64,000 bases of DNA from contig NZ_UAVD01000026.1 in assembly GCF_900460065.1 (NCBI RefSeq), positions 62,001 to 126,000 of the forward strand, given 5' to 3'. The notes under the pieces were generated by a model. It made no database searches, was not told the DNA's origin, and saw nothing but the letters and a program-made list of their open reading frames with translations. Each line of letters opens with the position of its first letter. Position 1 is the stretch's first letter. The DNA comes from Streptomyces griseus (GTDB lineage: Bacteria > Actinomycetota > Actinomycetes > Streptomycetales > Streptomycetaceae). Of this stretch, positions 34,900-43,763 are shown piece by piece. The position numbers were made by a program, and so were the translations under genes.

Positions 34900-35754
34900 A
34901 TGGGCGCCGACCACCGCGTCGCCCTCGTCGCGGACCGGATCGCCTGGGAGGAACGCCTGCTCATCGAGGCGGCCCCGGCCTTCGGTCTGCGGATCGACTG
35001 GGTCAACGACGAGTCCCTCTCCCTGGGCCACCCGGACGCCCCGTCGATCAAGGGGTACGACGCCCTCCTCGTCCGCAGCCGCAGCTACACCCGGGGCGGG
35101 CTGATCGCCACCCTCGCCGAGGCCGCCGGGGTCCCCACCCTCAACACCGCCCGGGCCATCCACGCCTGCGAGAACAAGGCCGCCCTGCGCGCCCTGCTCC
35201 GGACCGCGGGCGTACCCGTCCCCGACCACCGGCTCGTCCTCTCCCGCAAGGACTTCGACCGGGCGCTCGCCGATCTGCCGCTGCCCCTCGTCCTCAAACC
35301 CGTCTTCGGCGGGATGGGCAAGCGGGTCACGCTCATCCGGCACGCCGACACCGCCCACTCCGTCTACGACTACGTCGAGGACCTGGCCCACGCCTTCGAG
35401 CAGGCCAGTGTGGTGGAGCCGTACCTCGGCGGCAGCTCCGTGCGCTGCCTGGTCGTCGGGCGGGAGCTGGTCGGGGCCGCCGAGTTCGAGAGCGGCGGCA
35501 GCGACTGGCGCAACAACGCGGCCCTCGGCAACAAGAACCGCGCCCTCGCCCACGACCCGGACGTCGTGAAGATCGTCGACGGTGTGGTCGACGTCCTCGG
35601 ACCCGGGATCTACGGGGTCGACCTCTTCGCCACCCCCGACGGCCACGTCGTCAACGAGGTCAACCACGCCCCCGGCTTCCGGGCCGTCGCCTCGGCCACC
35701 GGAGCGGACATCCCCTCGGCCATCGGCCGCTATCTGCAGGAGTCGCTCGCATGA
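34900..35754 (+). CDS. lysX: LysX/RimK-type ATP-grasp ligase, AmCP loading
   Basis: A 284-residue ATP-grasp enzyme from ATG 34900. It has HACENKAALRALL, LPLPLVLKPVFGGMGKRV (nucleotide-binding Lys and glycine loop), VVEPYLGGSSVRCLVVG, and the Mg-binding end GVDLFATPDGHVVNEVNHAPGF, the layout and length of LysX. The family ligates the amino group of aminoadipate or glutamate to the C-terminal carboxyl of the carrier protein. The adjacent carrier gene and 4-nt overlap with the next gene support the same role here. The substrate cannot be read from sequence. Confidence 0.93.
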   Translation: MGADHRVALVADRIAWEERLLIEAAPAFGLRIDWVNDESLSLGHPDAPSIKGYDALLVRSRSYTRGGLIATLAEAAGVPTLNTARAIHACENKAALRALLRTAGVPVPDHRLVLSRKDFDRALADLPLPLVLKPVFGGMGKRVTLIRHADTAHSVYDYVEDLAHAFEQASVVEPYLGGSSVRCLVVGRELVGAAEFESGGSDWRNNAALGNKNRALAHDPDVVKIVDGVVDVLGPGIYGVDLFATPDGHVVNEVNHAPGFRAVASATGADIPSAIGRYLQESLA

Positions 35755-36806
35755 TCCGCGCAGGAGTCGTCGGCGCCTCCGGGCTCGCCGGCGGCGAACT
35801 CATCCGCCTCATCACCCAACACCCGGACCTGGAGCTGGCCTTCCTCGGCGGCTCCTCCCACATCGGCCGCCGCCCCTCCGAGCTCCACCCCGGCCTCCGG
35901 CTCGGCAACGGGCTGACCGTCCGGCCGGTCACCGAGGACGTCGCCGACCAGGTCGACGTCCTCTACCTGGCCACCCCGGCCCCCGTCTCGGCCGAACTGT
36001 CCGCACGGTTCGCCGACCGCGTCCCGGCCATCGTCGACCTCAGCGGCGCGTTCCGCATCCGTACGCCGGAGCTGCACGACCGCTGGTACCCGAAGGTCCA
36101 GCGGCGCACCGACCTGGCGGACCGCTTCGTCTACGGCGTACCGGAGCTGATCGGCGACCAGCTGAAGGACGCCCCGCTGATCTCGCTGCCCGGCTGCTAC
36201 GCCACCGCGATCACCCTGAGTCTGGCCCCGCTCACCCTCGGCCTCGGGCTCGACCTGAAGACGGTGGTGGTGGACGGCAAGAGCGGGTCCAGCGGCGGCG
36301 GCATCCAGCTGCGCACCTCCGACCTGCACCCCTTCCGGGCCGGGGCCATCGCCCCGTACTCCCCGACCGGGCACCGGCACGCCGCCGAGGTCGGCGACTT
36401 CCTGGAGCGGAGCAAGCCCGGCACCATCGGGAACCTGACGATGTCGGCGTACGGAGTCCCCAACGTACGGGGACTGCTGACCAGTTCCTACGTCTTCACC
36501 GACGAGAAGGTGGACCAGCGCGAGCTGAACCGGGCCTACCTCCGCTTCTACAAGGGGCGGCCCTTCGTCCGGGTGCGGCGGCACGACGAGACGCTCGTCC
36601 CGGTGCCCGACCCGCAGGTCGTCCTCGGCTCCAACTACGCCGACGTGACGGTCCTGCTCGACGAGGACGGCGGCCGGATCGTCGTGCTCGCCGCCCTCGA
36701 CAACCTCGTCAAGGGAGCCGCGGGCCAGGCCGTGCAGGCGACGAACCTGCGGTTCGGCCTGCCGGAGGAGACGGGGCTGACGCAGCTGCCGGTGATGCCG
36801 GCATGA
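35751..36806 (+). CDS. lysY: LysY/ArgC-type acyl-phosphate reductase
   Basis: A 351-residue enzyme whose ATG overlaps the LysX stop by 4 nt. It has the NADP-binding GASGLAGGELIRL start, the catalytic Cys in SLPGCYATA, GKSGSSGGG and PTGHRHAAE, all standard for N-acetyl-glutamyl-phosphate reductase and LysY. It reduces a carrier-bound acyl phosphate to the semialdehyde. Membership in an AmCP operon, rather than an arginine operon with argJ/argD, makes the carrier-bound substrate more likely. Confidence 0.93.
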   Translation: MIRAGVVGASGLAGGELIRLITQHPDLELAFLGGSSHIGRRPSELHPGLRLGNGLTVRPVTEDVADQVDVLYLATPAPVSAELSARFADRVPAIVDLSGAFRIRTPELHDRWYPKVQRRTDLADRFVYGVPELIGDQLKDAPLISLPGCYATAITLSLAPLTLGLGLDLKTVVVDGKSGSSGGGIQLRTSDLHPFRAGAIAPYSPTGHRHAAEVGDFLERSKPGTIGNLTMSAYGVPNVRGLLTSSYVFTDEKVDQRELNRAYLRFYKGRPFVRVRRHDETLVPVPDPQVVLGSNYADVTVLLDEDGGRIVVLAALDNLVKGAAGQAVQATNLRFGLPEETGLTQLPVMPA

Positions 36807-37627
36807 GCGCATCGCCCGCCACCCCCACGGTGGTCAAGCTCGGCGGCAGCTGCCTGGACGACCTCGACGGCACCTGGTGGGACGACCTGGCCCGGATCGG
36901 CCGGGACCGCCCGCTGATCCTCGTCCACGGCTGGTCCAAGCCGCTGAAGAAGCTCGACGCCCGCTACAGCGAACCGTCCGCGATCCTCCGCGACCGGTAC
37001 GGCAACCAGAGCCGGTGGACCACCCCCGAGGTCATCGACGACATCAAGACCGTCAGCGCCGTGCTGGCGGAGGACGTCCTCGCCCGGCTGGCGGGCCGCG
37101 GCATCACCGCGGAGCGGCTCCTCGGCAGCGACGGGCTGGTCGCCGCGGGCCCAGGCGAACGGTGGTGGTGGCGACAGAAGCAGCTCGTCGAGCTGGAGAA
37201 CCTCGTCGGCCCGATCACCGGGGTCGATCCGGCCCCGCTCAAGAACCTCCGGCCGGGCCACGCCCACCTCGTCACCCCGCTCGCCCGGAACGCGGCGGGC
37301 CGGGAGGTCAACACCGACGCCGACCGGGCCGCCGCCGCCATCGCCGGGGCCACCGGCGCACCGGACCTGGTCCTGGTCACCGACGTCGGCCACCTGCTGA
37401 TCGACGACCGGCCGGTCCGCCGGATCAGCGCGGCGGACGCGGCGGCCTTCCGCGACAAGGGGGCCAAGGGCGGCATGCGCAAGAAACTGCGGGCCGCCGG
37501 CGAGGCCCTGGACCACGGCGTCGAACGCGTCGTCATCGGCAGCGCGGCCGTCTCCGAGCTGCTGGACGGCTCCACCGGCACGGTGATCACCGGTGCCCGC
37601 ACCCCTACGACCGGAGTGAGCGCATGA
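36803..37627 (+). CDS. lysZ: LysZ/ArgB-type carrier-bound amino-acid kinase
   Basis: A 274-residue amino acid kinase, ATG overlapping the reductase stop by 4 nt. It opens VVKLGGSCLDD, has LILVHGWSKPLKKLD, a SRWTTPEVID loop in place of the SRYTD of LysZ, NTDADRAAAAIAGA and LVTDVGHLL followed by GAKGGMRKKLRAA. The family phosphorylates the side-chain carboxyl of the protected amino acid. It feeds the preceding reductase. Confidence 0.92.
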   Translation: MSASPATPTVVKLGGSCLDDLDGTWWDDLARIGRDRPLILVHGWSKPLKKLDARYSEPSAILRDRYGNQSRWTTPEVIDDIKTVSAVLAEDVLARLAGRGITAERLLGSDGLVAAGPGERWWWRQKQLVELENLVGPITGVDPAPLKNLRPGHAHLVTPLARNAAGREVNTDADRAAAAIAGATGAPDLVLVTDVGHLLIDDRPVRRISAADAAAFRDKGAKGGMRKKLRAAGEALDHGVERVVIGSAAVSELLDGSTGTVITGARTPTTGVSA

Positions 37628-38187
37628 GCCGCACCCGCGTGCTGGTGGTCAACAACGGAACGCTCTCCCTCCCACAGCTCCGCGCCCGCTTCGAGGAGCT
37701 GGGCTCGGACACCGAGGCCGTCGACGCCGCGTCCGTACCCGCCCGGCTGAACGGCCGCTACCAGGCGATCGTGCTGAGCGGCACCAAGGTGCGCGCGTAC
37801 GACAGCACGTACTACCGGCCCCTGATCGACCTGGTCACCACGGCGGACGTACCGGTCTTTGGCATCTGCGGCGGGATGCAGATCCTCGCCGTCGCGGCGG
37901 GCGGGCGGCTCGTCGAAGGGCCGCAGCGGGTCGGCGGCCACGAGGCGCAGGTGGACACGGCGGAACCCCTCTTCAGCCATGTGAAGCCCACGGTCACCGT
38001 CTTCCACCGGCACACCCTCTACCTCCAGGAGGCCCCGCCCGGCTACCGCTCGATCGGCCGCTCCGAGCACGCGCCCGTGGAGTTCCTGCGCTCCGACGAC
38101 GGCCGGATCCACGGATCCCAGGCCCATCTGGAGTTCCGCAGGGACGGCCTGGAGATCCTGCGGGGCTTCGCGCAGCTCTACCAGTGA
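37624..38187 (+). CDS. Class I glutamine amidotransferase-like protein
   Basis: A 187-residue GATase1 domain with 4-nt overlap to the kinase gene. The catalytic triad is visible: C82 in FGICGGMQ, and H168 and E170 in SQAHLEF. There is no attached synthetase domain, so it is a free-standing amidase or the glutaminase half of a complex. In this operon it could hydrolyse the gamma-glutamyl bond that links product to carrier (as PuuD-type class I enzymes do on gamma-glutamyl compounds), or deamidate the unusual C-terminal Gln of the AmCP. Both are inference. No LysK-type peptidase is present in the window. Confidence 0.88.
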   Translation: MSRTRVLVVNNGTLSLPQLRARFEELGSDTEAVDAASVPARLNGRYQAIVLSGTKVRAYDSTYYRPLIDLVTTADVPVFGICGGMQILAVAAGGRLVEGPQRVGGHEAQVDTAEPLFSHVKPTVTVFHRHTLYLQEAPPGYRSIGRSEHAPVEFLRSDDGRIHGSQAHLEFRRDGLEILRGFAQLYQ

Positions 38188-38243
38188 CCCGCGCCCGCGC
38201 CCGCGATCGTCAACGACCCTTCGTACCGGACAAGGACGTCACC

Positions 38244-39383
38244 ATGAGTACAGCAGCAGTGGAAGAACCGCAGGATCCGGCCCTCACCGTGCATCTGGGC
38301 GGCAGCGGCGGCGACATCAAGGGATGGGTGGTGATCGACACCCTCGTCGACGGTCTGGCGATGGGCGGCACCCGGATGACCACCGGGGTGACCGAGGAGG
38401 AAGTCGCGGGCCTGGCCCGGGACATGACCGAGAAGTTCACCCTGGCGGGGCTGCGCATCGGCGGCGCCAAGGCGGGAATCGTCGCCGACGCCGTCAACTC
38501 CGTGGGCGCGGGGCGCGAGGAGACCTTCCGCACCTTCGGCCGCACGGTCAAACCCCTCCTGCACGGCGGCATCCACCTCGGCATCGACATGGGCGTCACC
38601 CCCGCCGACCGGGCCGTCTTCTTCGAGGAGGCGAAGTACGACCCCCGCTACCGGCTCGGGGCCCCGGACATGCCGATCGACTGGCGTACGTACTACGAGC
38701 CCCTGATCGACGCCACCGGCCACGGCGTCGGGGTCGCCGCGATCACCGCCCTGGAGGCGAGCGGCCGCACCGGACCCGCCCGGGTCGTGGTGCAGGGGTT
38801 CGGCGCGGTGGGGCGGGCGGTGGCACGGTTCCTGGAGGACCGGGGCCACACCGTCGTGGGCATCGCGGACGTCGGGGGAACGATCAGCGCCGACCGGCTG
38901 CCGGTCGCCGAACTGGTCGCCGTCACCGACCGGTTCGGGGCGATCGACCGCACCCGGCTGCCGCAGGACGTGAAGCTCTCCGGGGAGCCGGACGCCTGGC
39001 TCGACGTGGACGCCGACATCCTGATCCTGGCCGCGCAGAAGTACGCGATCAACGCCGAGAACGCCCACCGGCTGCGGGCCGGCCTGGTGGTCGAGGGCGC
39101 CAACCTCGCCTCCAGCGCGGCGGCCAAGGAGAAGGTGGCCGCCTCGGGGGCCCGGCTGGTCCCGGGCGTGATCGCCAACATCGGCGGCGCGGCCTCGGCC
39201 GCCCTGGCCGTGACCCGGGTCGTCCCCTTCGACCTGGCGGCCGAGGCGCGCAAGGCCTGGGTCTTCGACTGGGTCGGCGCCCGGGTCCGGCAGAACACCC
39301 GGGACCTGCTGGAGATCGCGGCCGCACGGGCGGGCGATCCGCTGCCCGAGCTGCTCGCGGCCCGCCGGAAGGAGCGCCGATGA
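38244..39383 (+). CDS. Glu/Leu/Phe/Val-family amino-acid dehydrogenase
   Basis: A 379-residue dehydrogenase from ATG 38244, 56 nt after the amidotransferase, with aaggac upstream. The N-terminal catalytic domain has GGTRMTTGVTEEEV and the Lys motif GGAKAGI, then IDMGVTPAD. The Rossmann domain begins RVVVQGFGAVGRAVARFL. Members reductively aminate 2-oxo acids with NAD(P)H and ammonia. Here it is well placed to give the alpha-amino acid that is loaded on the AmCP after chain extension. A GTG at 38184 overlapping the previous stop is possible but gives an arginine-rich leader. Confidence 0.9.
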   Translation: MSTAAVEEPQDPALTVHLGGSGGDIKGWVVIDTLVDGLAMGGTRMTTGVTEEEVAGLARDMTEKFTLAGLRIGGAKAGIVADAVNSVGAGREETFRTFGRTVKPLLHGGIHLGIDMGVTPADRAVFFEEAKYDPRYRLGAPDMPIDWRTYYEPLIDATGHGVGVAAITALEASGRTGPARVVVQGFGAVGRAVARFLEDRGHTVVGIADVGGTISADRLPVAELVAVTDRFGAIDRTRLPQDVKLSGEPDAWLDVDADILILAAQKYAINAENAHRLRAGLVVEGANLASSAAAKEKVAASGARLVPGVIANIGGAASAALAVTRVVPFDLAAEARKAWVFDWVGARVRQNTRDLLEIAAARAGDPLPELLAARRKERR

Positions 39384-41113
39384 GCACGTCGGCGAGGGAG
39401 CGGGCGACCGTGGCGGCGGGGGGCGCCGGGACGGTCTCCGCCGAGCGCGCCGCCGAGTACCGCCGCCGGGGCTGGTGGCGCGAGGAGACCTTCCTCGACG
39501 ACCTGCGCCGCCGGGCGCGCGAGCACCCGCGCCGCCCGGCCGTCGCCGGCCGGCGCGTGGCGGAGTCCCGCACCGACACCCTGGACTACGCCGAACTGAA
39601 CCGGCTGACCGACCGCTTCGCGCTGGCCCTGCTCGAACTGGGCGTCGGACAGGGCGACTTCGTCGCCGTACAGCTCCCCAACCGGTGGGAGATGGTGCCG
39701 CTGATCTTCGCCTCCATCCGGGTCGGCGCGGTCATCATCCCGATCTCGCCCATCTGCACGGAGGAGGAGCTGCGCCACCGCCTCGGCCTCACCGAGGCCA
39801 GGGTGTGCGTCACCCTCCCCGCGTGGTCGGACACCCCGCTGGCCGAGATCGCGACCCGGCTGAAGGACGAACTGCGCACGCTGGAACACGTGCTGGTGGT
39901 GGACGGGCCGGTGCCCGAGGGCGCGCTCCCCTTCCACGGCCACTTCGTGGCGGAGGAACGGGAGGAGCGGGAGGGCGCCGCCGCCCGGCTGGACGGGCTG
40001 GCGCTCGGCCCGGACGACCCGTTCGTGGTGCTGTTCACCTCCGGCACCACCGGTCCGTCCAAGGGCGTGCTGCACAGCCAGAACACCGTCCACTCGGCCG
40101 TACGCGGATACGTCGACGCGTACGGGGCGGGCGAGGACGCGGGGGACGGCGGCGGCTGGGTGGCGGCGGTCTCCACGCCGCTCGTCCACTACTCGGGCTT
40201 CGCCCAGGGGGTCCTGGCCGGGGTCATGCTCGGCGGCACCGTCGCCTTCCAGGACGTCCGCCACAACGAGGCGCTGCTGGACCTGGTGGAACGGTACGGG
40301 GCGACCCTGCTGTACGGGCCGCCCGCGACGCTGGCCGACGTGGTCGCGTCCCAGCGGGCCGAGCGGCGCGACACCAGCACGCTGCGGCACGTGGTGATCG
40401 GCTCGGCCCCGGTCCTGGAGGAGCTGGCCGACGAGGTGCACGCGGTCCTCGGCGCGCGCGCCCACTCGCTGTGGGGCATGTCGGAGAACGGCCCCGTGAC
40501 GACCACCCGCCCCGAGGACCCCGAGGGTTGGGCGGCGCGGAGCAACGGCAGCGCGATCGACGCCATGGAGACCCGGATCGAGACGTCCCGGGCGTACGGG
40601 AGCACCGGGGCCACTGGCGCGGTGGGCCGGCTCAAGGTGCGCGGCGCGTCCCTCGCGCTCGGGTACCACCGGCGTCCCGAGGCGTTCGCCGCCGAGCTGG
40701 ACGAGGACGGCTGGTTCGACACCGGCGACCTCGCCCGGGACGACGGGCGCGGCGGCATCCGCATCATCGGCCGGGCCCGGGACGCGGTGGTGCGGGACGG
40801 GCGGGTCGCGCCGATGACGGAGCTGGAGGCGGTGATCGGGAGCCACCCCAGGGCGGAGGAAGCCGCGCTGGTCGGTCTCGAAGCGCCCGGCGGGCAGGGC
40901 CCCGGCAACGTGATCGTCGCCGTCGTGGTCCCGCGCGGCGGCCGGGGGCCCACGCTGGAGGAGATCCGGGCCCGGGTCACGGGGGCGGGCCACGACGCCC
41001 GCTTCCTGCCGGACCGGGTGGAGCTCCTCGCCGCCCTCCCCAAGACCCTGACCGGGAAGGTCCGCAAGGCCGAACTGCGCGAGCGGTACGCCGCGGACAC
41101 CGCCCCCGCCTGA
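39380..41113 (+). CDS. AMP-dependent acyl-CoA synthetase/ligase
   Basis: A 577-residue ANL-superfamily enzyme, ATG overlapping the dehydrogenase stop by 4 nt. Core motifs: FTSGTTGPSKGV near residue 220, LWGMSENGPVTTT, GWFDTGDLA and the catalytic C-terminal Lys in LTGKVRKAEL. It resembles cyclohexanecarboxylate-CoA or medium-chain acyl-CoA ligases. There is no carrier domain. It probably activates a carboxylic acid as adenylate, for CoA transfer or direct amide bond formation with the cluster's amino acid; which is not decidable here. Confidence 0.92.
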   Translation: MSTSARERATVAAGGAGTVSAERAAEYRRRGWWREETFLDDLRRRAREHPRRPAVAGRRVAESRTDTLDYAELNRLTDRFALALLELGVGQGDFVAVQLPNRWEMVPLIFASIRVGAVIIPISPICTEEELRHRLGLTEARVCVTLPAWSDTPLAEIATRLKDELRTLEHVLVVDGPVPEGALPFHGHFVAEEREEREGAAARLDGLALGPDDPFVVLFTSGTTGPSKGVLHSQNTVHSAVRGYVDAYGAGEDAGDGGGWVAAVSTPLVHYSGFAQGVLAGVMLGGTVAFQDVRHNEALLDLVERYGATLLYGPPATLADVVASQRAERRDTSTLRHVVIGSAPVLEELADEVHAVLGARAHSLWGMSENGPVTTTRPEDPEGWAARSNGSAIDAMETRIETSRAYGSTGATGAVGRLKVRGASLALGYHRRPEAFAAELDEDGWFDTGDLARDDGRGGIRIIGRARDAVVRDGRVAPMTELEAVIGSHPRAEEAALVGLEAPGGQGPGNVIVAVVVPRGGRGPTLEEIRARVTGAGHDARFLPDRVELLAALPKTLTGKVRKAELRERYAADTAPA

Positions 41114-41158
41114 CCCCGCCGCCCCGCCCCTTCCCCACCGAGCGCTGGAGCTGTCGCC

Positions 41159-42514
41159 ATGCCCGAACGCACCCCGTCCCCACCGGCCCCCGTGCCGGAC
41201 CCCCCTCCCTCCGTGCCGGTCACCCTGTCGGCGACCCTCGCCGCCGACGAGGCCCTGGCCCGACGCCGGCGCGCCGGGGAGCGGGTCCTGTCGATGGCGA
41301 GCGGGGAGATCGGCCTGCCCGTGCTCCCGGCGCTCCGCGACCGGCTGGCGGCGGCGGCCGACGAGAACGCGTACGGCTCCGTGGCCGGGAGCACCGCCCT
41401 GCGCACCGCCGCCGCCGGCTACTGGCAGCGGCGCGGTCTGGGCATCGACCCGGGGCTGGTCGTGGCGGGTCCGGGCAGCAAGTCGCTGCTGTTCGCCCTG
41501 CTCCTGGCCATCGGCGGGGACGTGGTGGTGCCGGTGCCCAGCTGGGTGAGTTACGCCGCCCAGGCCCGGCTGGCGGGAGCCCGGGCCGTACCCGTGCCGA
41601 TCCTGCCGGGGCAGGGCGGGGTGCCCGACCCGGACCGGCTGCGCGAGGCGGTCGCCGACGCCCGGGCCGCCGGGCAGCACCCCCGGGCCGTCGTCGTGAC
41701 CGTGCCGGACAACCCGACCGGCACGGTCGCATCGGCGGCCACCGTACGGCGGTTGGCGGAGGCGGCCCGCGAGCTGGACCTGGTCGTCGTCTCCGACGAG
41801 ATCTACGGCGACCTGGTGTACGACACCTCCGCACCGGCCGTCTCCCCGGCCCGGTACGCACCCGAGCGGACCGTCGTCACCACCGGGCTCACCAAGAACC
41901 TGGCGCTCGGCGGCTGGCGTACGGGCGTGGCCCGGCTGCCCGACAGCGAGCGCGGACGCGCCCTGCACACCCGGCTCGTGGCGGTCGCCAGCCAGATCTG
42001 GTCGAGCCCGCCCGCACCCGTGCAGACGGCGGCCGCGTACGCCTTCGGGGAGCCGCCGGAGGTCGTCGAACGGGTCGCGGCGAGCCTGCGGCTGCACGGG
42101 ACCGTGGTGCGCGCGGTCGCCGCCCGCTTCACCGCCGTGGGCGCGGAGCTCGCCCCCACCGCCGCGACCTGCTACCTCTACCCGGACTTCGAGCCCCTGC
42201 GGGAGCGGCTGGCCGCCGCGCACGGCGTGCACGACGGGGACGGGCTGGCCGGGCTGTTCTCGGAGCGGTACGGAGTCGGCGTACTGCCGGCGAGCGCGTT
42301 CGGGGAGCCCGGCCGGCCCCTGCGCATCCGCGCGGCGACGAGCCACTTCTACGGCGACACCGCCGAGCAGCGGACGGCGGCCCTGGAAGCGGCGCGGGCG
42401 GCGGATCCGCTCGCCCTGCCGTGGATCCGGGGATCGGTCGACCGGATCGGCGAGGTGCTGGCCGATCTCGCGGGCGCCCCGGCCCCGGCCCCCACGCCCT
42501 CCCCGCACGCCTGA
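41159..42514 (+). CDS. Class I/II PLP aminotransferase
   Basis: A 451-residue fold-type I enzyme from ATG 41159. It carries the NPTGTV loop, VVSDEIYGDLVYD (PLP-ring Asp and Tyr), the Schiff-base lysine K246 in GLTKNLALGGWR, and a late Arg in LRIRAAT that binds the substrate carboxylate. It belongs to the aspartate aminotransferase group, not the class III group of LysJ, so it differs from standard AmCP pathways in sequence although it could transaminate the carrier-bound semialdehyde. The first 25 residues and last 12 are proline-rich. Confidence 0.9.
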   Translation: MPERTPSPPAPVPDPPPSVPVTLSATLAADEALARRRRAGERVLSMASGEIGLPVLPALRDRLAAAADENAYGSVAGSTALRTAAAGYWQRRGLGIDPGLVVAGPGSKSLLFALLLAIGGDVVVPVPSWVSYAAQARLAGARAVPVPILPGQGGVPDPDRLREAVADARAAGQHPRAVVVTVPDNPTGTVASAATVRRLAEAARELDLVVVSDEIYGDLVYDTSAPAVSPARYAPERTVVTTGLTKNLALGGWRTGVARLPDSERGRALHTRLVAVASQIWSSPPAPVQTAAAYAFGEPPEVVERVAASLRLHGTVVRAVAARFTAVGAELAPTAATCYLYPDFEPLRERLAAAHGVHDGDGLAGLFSERYGVGVLPASAFGEPGRPLRIRAATSHFYGDTAEQRTAALEAARAADPLALPWIRGSVDRIGEVLADLAGAPAPAPTPSPHA

Positions 42515-42562
42515 CGCCGCCCGTCCGCCTCTGTCCTGTCCATCCCCGACGTCGATCCGTCC

Positions 42563-42640
42563 GACCATCCCCGTCCCTTCCCGTCGATTCCCGACCATCC
42601 CCGTCCCTTCCCGTCCGTCCCTGACCGTCCCCGTAACGAA
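42563..42640 (+). repeat. Two and a half 30-bp tandem repeats before the FAH gene
   Basis: Units beginning GACCATCCCCGTCCCTTCCC start at 42563 and 42593, with a partial unit at 42623. They lie in the 137-bp gap between the aminotransferase and FAH-family genes, just before the ribosome-binding site aaggagc. Confidence 0.75.
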
Positions 42641-42651
42641 GGAGCAGACCG

Positions 42652-43644
42652 ATGCCCCACTCCCACCTCCCCGTCCTCTTCGAGGCCCTCTACGACGGCG
42701 AACGCCACGTCGGCTTCGGACACCCCGAGGACGGCGCCCCGCACACCCTGTACCGGGTGGAGGACGGCCGGGTCGCCGCCGCCTTCATCGCCACCGACGG
42801 CTCTCCGAAAGCCCTGCGGGCCGCCCTCACCGAAGGGGCGGCGAGCGTCGTGGTCCCGGCCGGGGATCCGGGGCTGCGGCTGCTGCCGCCGCTGCTGCCC
42901 GGGGGGTCCGGCAACGCGCTGCTGAGCGGCTTCATGGGCACGCACAAGAAGAAGTGGGGCGGCGAAACAGCGCCGGAGGACGGCGAGTTCACCCCGCCCA
43001 AGTGGTTCTTCAAGGGGTTCGGCGACTGGGTGAAGCTGCCCGGCGAGGACCTGAACGTGCCCGCACGGCCGGTCGCCCTCATCGAGGAGCCGGAGGTCGC
43101 CCTCGTCTACGTCAACGACGCGGACGGCACACCGCACTACGCCGGCTACACCTTCGGCAACGACCTGTGCGACATCGGCCTGCACCGCCAGGACCCGGGC
43201 TACAACCCGTACTGCAAGCTGTGCGACACCGCCCTCGCCCCGTGGCTGTTCCTCGGCCCGCCGCCGCGCACGGTCACCGGCCGGGTCACGATCGTGCGGG
43301 ACGGCGCGACGGCCTGGGAGGGCCCCTTCGACTGCGGCGACGACGCCCTCTACTACCGGGTGCGGGACATGGCCGACCACCTGTTCACCTTCCCGGCGGT
43401 ACGGCGGCCCGGCCTGGTCAACTACGTCCTGCTGGGCGCCGACGAGGCCAGCTTCCACGACGGGTTCCGGATCGCCGACGGCGACCGCATCGCCATCGAC
43501 GTCAAGAGCCACGGGATCGCCTTCGAGAACCGGGTGCGGTACGTCTCGCCGACGCCGTCCACCACACCCGCCGCCGCCCCCTCCCCCGAGGCCGCCGAGG
43601 CGACCGAGACCGCTGAATCCGCCGCGACTGTCGCGACGGCATGA
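42652..43644 (+). CDS. Fumarylacetoacetate hydrolase-family protein
   Basis: A 330-residue protein from ATG 42652 with aaggagcag upstream. The FAH C-terminal fold is seen in LIEEPEVALVYVND (acidic metal ligands), GYTFGNDLCDIGLHRQDPG, LAPWLFLGPP, VRDMADHLFTF, VNYVLLGADE and FRIADGDRIAID. The branch resembles GguC-like members rather than FAH of tyrosine breakdown. FAH-fold enzymes hydrolyse, decarboxylate or hydrate 2-oxo and 1,3-dicarbonyl compounds. The C-terminal 30 residues are an Ala/Glu/Thr tail. Its task in the AmCP cluster is unknown. Confidence 0.85.
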   Translation: MPHSHLPVLFEALYDGERHVGFGHPEDGAPHTLYRVEDGRVAAAFIATDGSPKALRAALTEGAASVVVPAGDPGLRLLPPLLPGGSGNALLSGFMGTHKKKWGGETAPEDGEFTPPKWFFKGFGDWVKLPGEDLNVPARPVALIEEPEVALVYVNDADGTPHYAGYTFGNDLCDIGLHRQDPGYNPYCKLCDTALAPWLFLGPPPRTVTGRVTIVRDGATAWEGPFDCGDDALYYRVRDMADHLFTFPAVRRPGLVNYVLLGADEASFHDGFRIADGDRIAIDVKSHGIAFENRVRYVSPTPSTTPAAAPSPEAAEATETAESAATVATA

Positions 43645-43763
43645 ACACCTCGTGAAACGGGGCCGGTCGATCTGTGCAGAGGCAGTCCGGCACCGGCACG
43701 CTCTCATCACCACCATCCCCACACACCCCGACACCGCCGGACTTCGCAGGAGGAGACCGCACC

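Noticed and set aside
35751..37627. An arginine biosynthesis operon (argC-argB)
   Set aside because: argJ and argD are absent, and the flanking LysW-type carrier and LysX-type ligase indicate an AmCP route.
33144..38187. A vazabitide/DADH-type AmCP cluster
   Set aside because: The transketolase pair that typifies that pathway is not present; a condensing enzyme and amino-acid dehydrogenase take its place.
38693..42598. 1301-codon open frame on the minus strand
   Set aside because: It is a shadow of the dehydrogenase, ligase and aminotransferase genes, which have clear family motifs on the plus strand.
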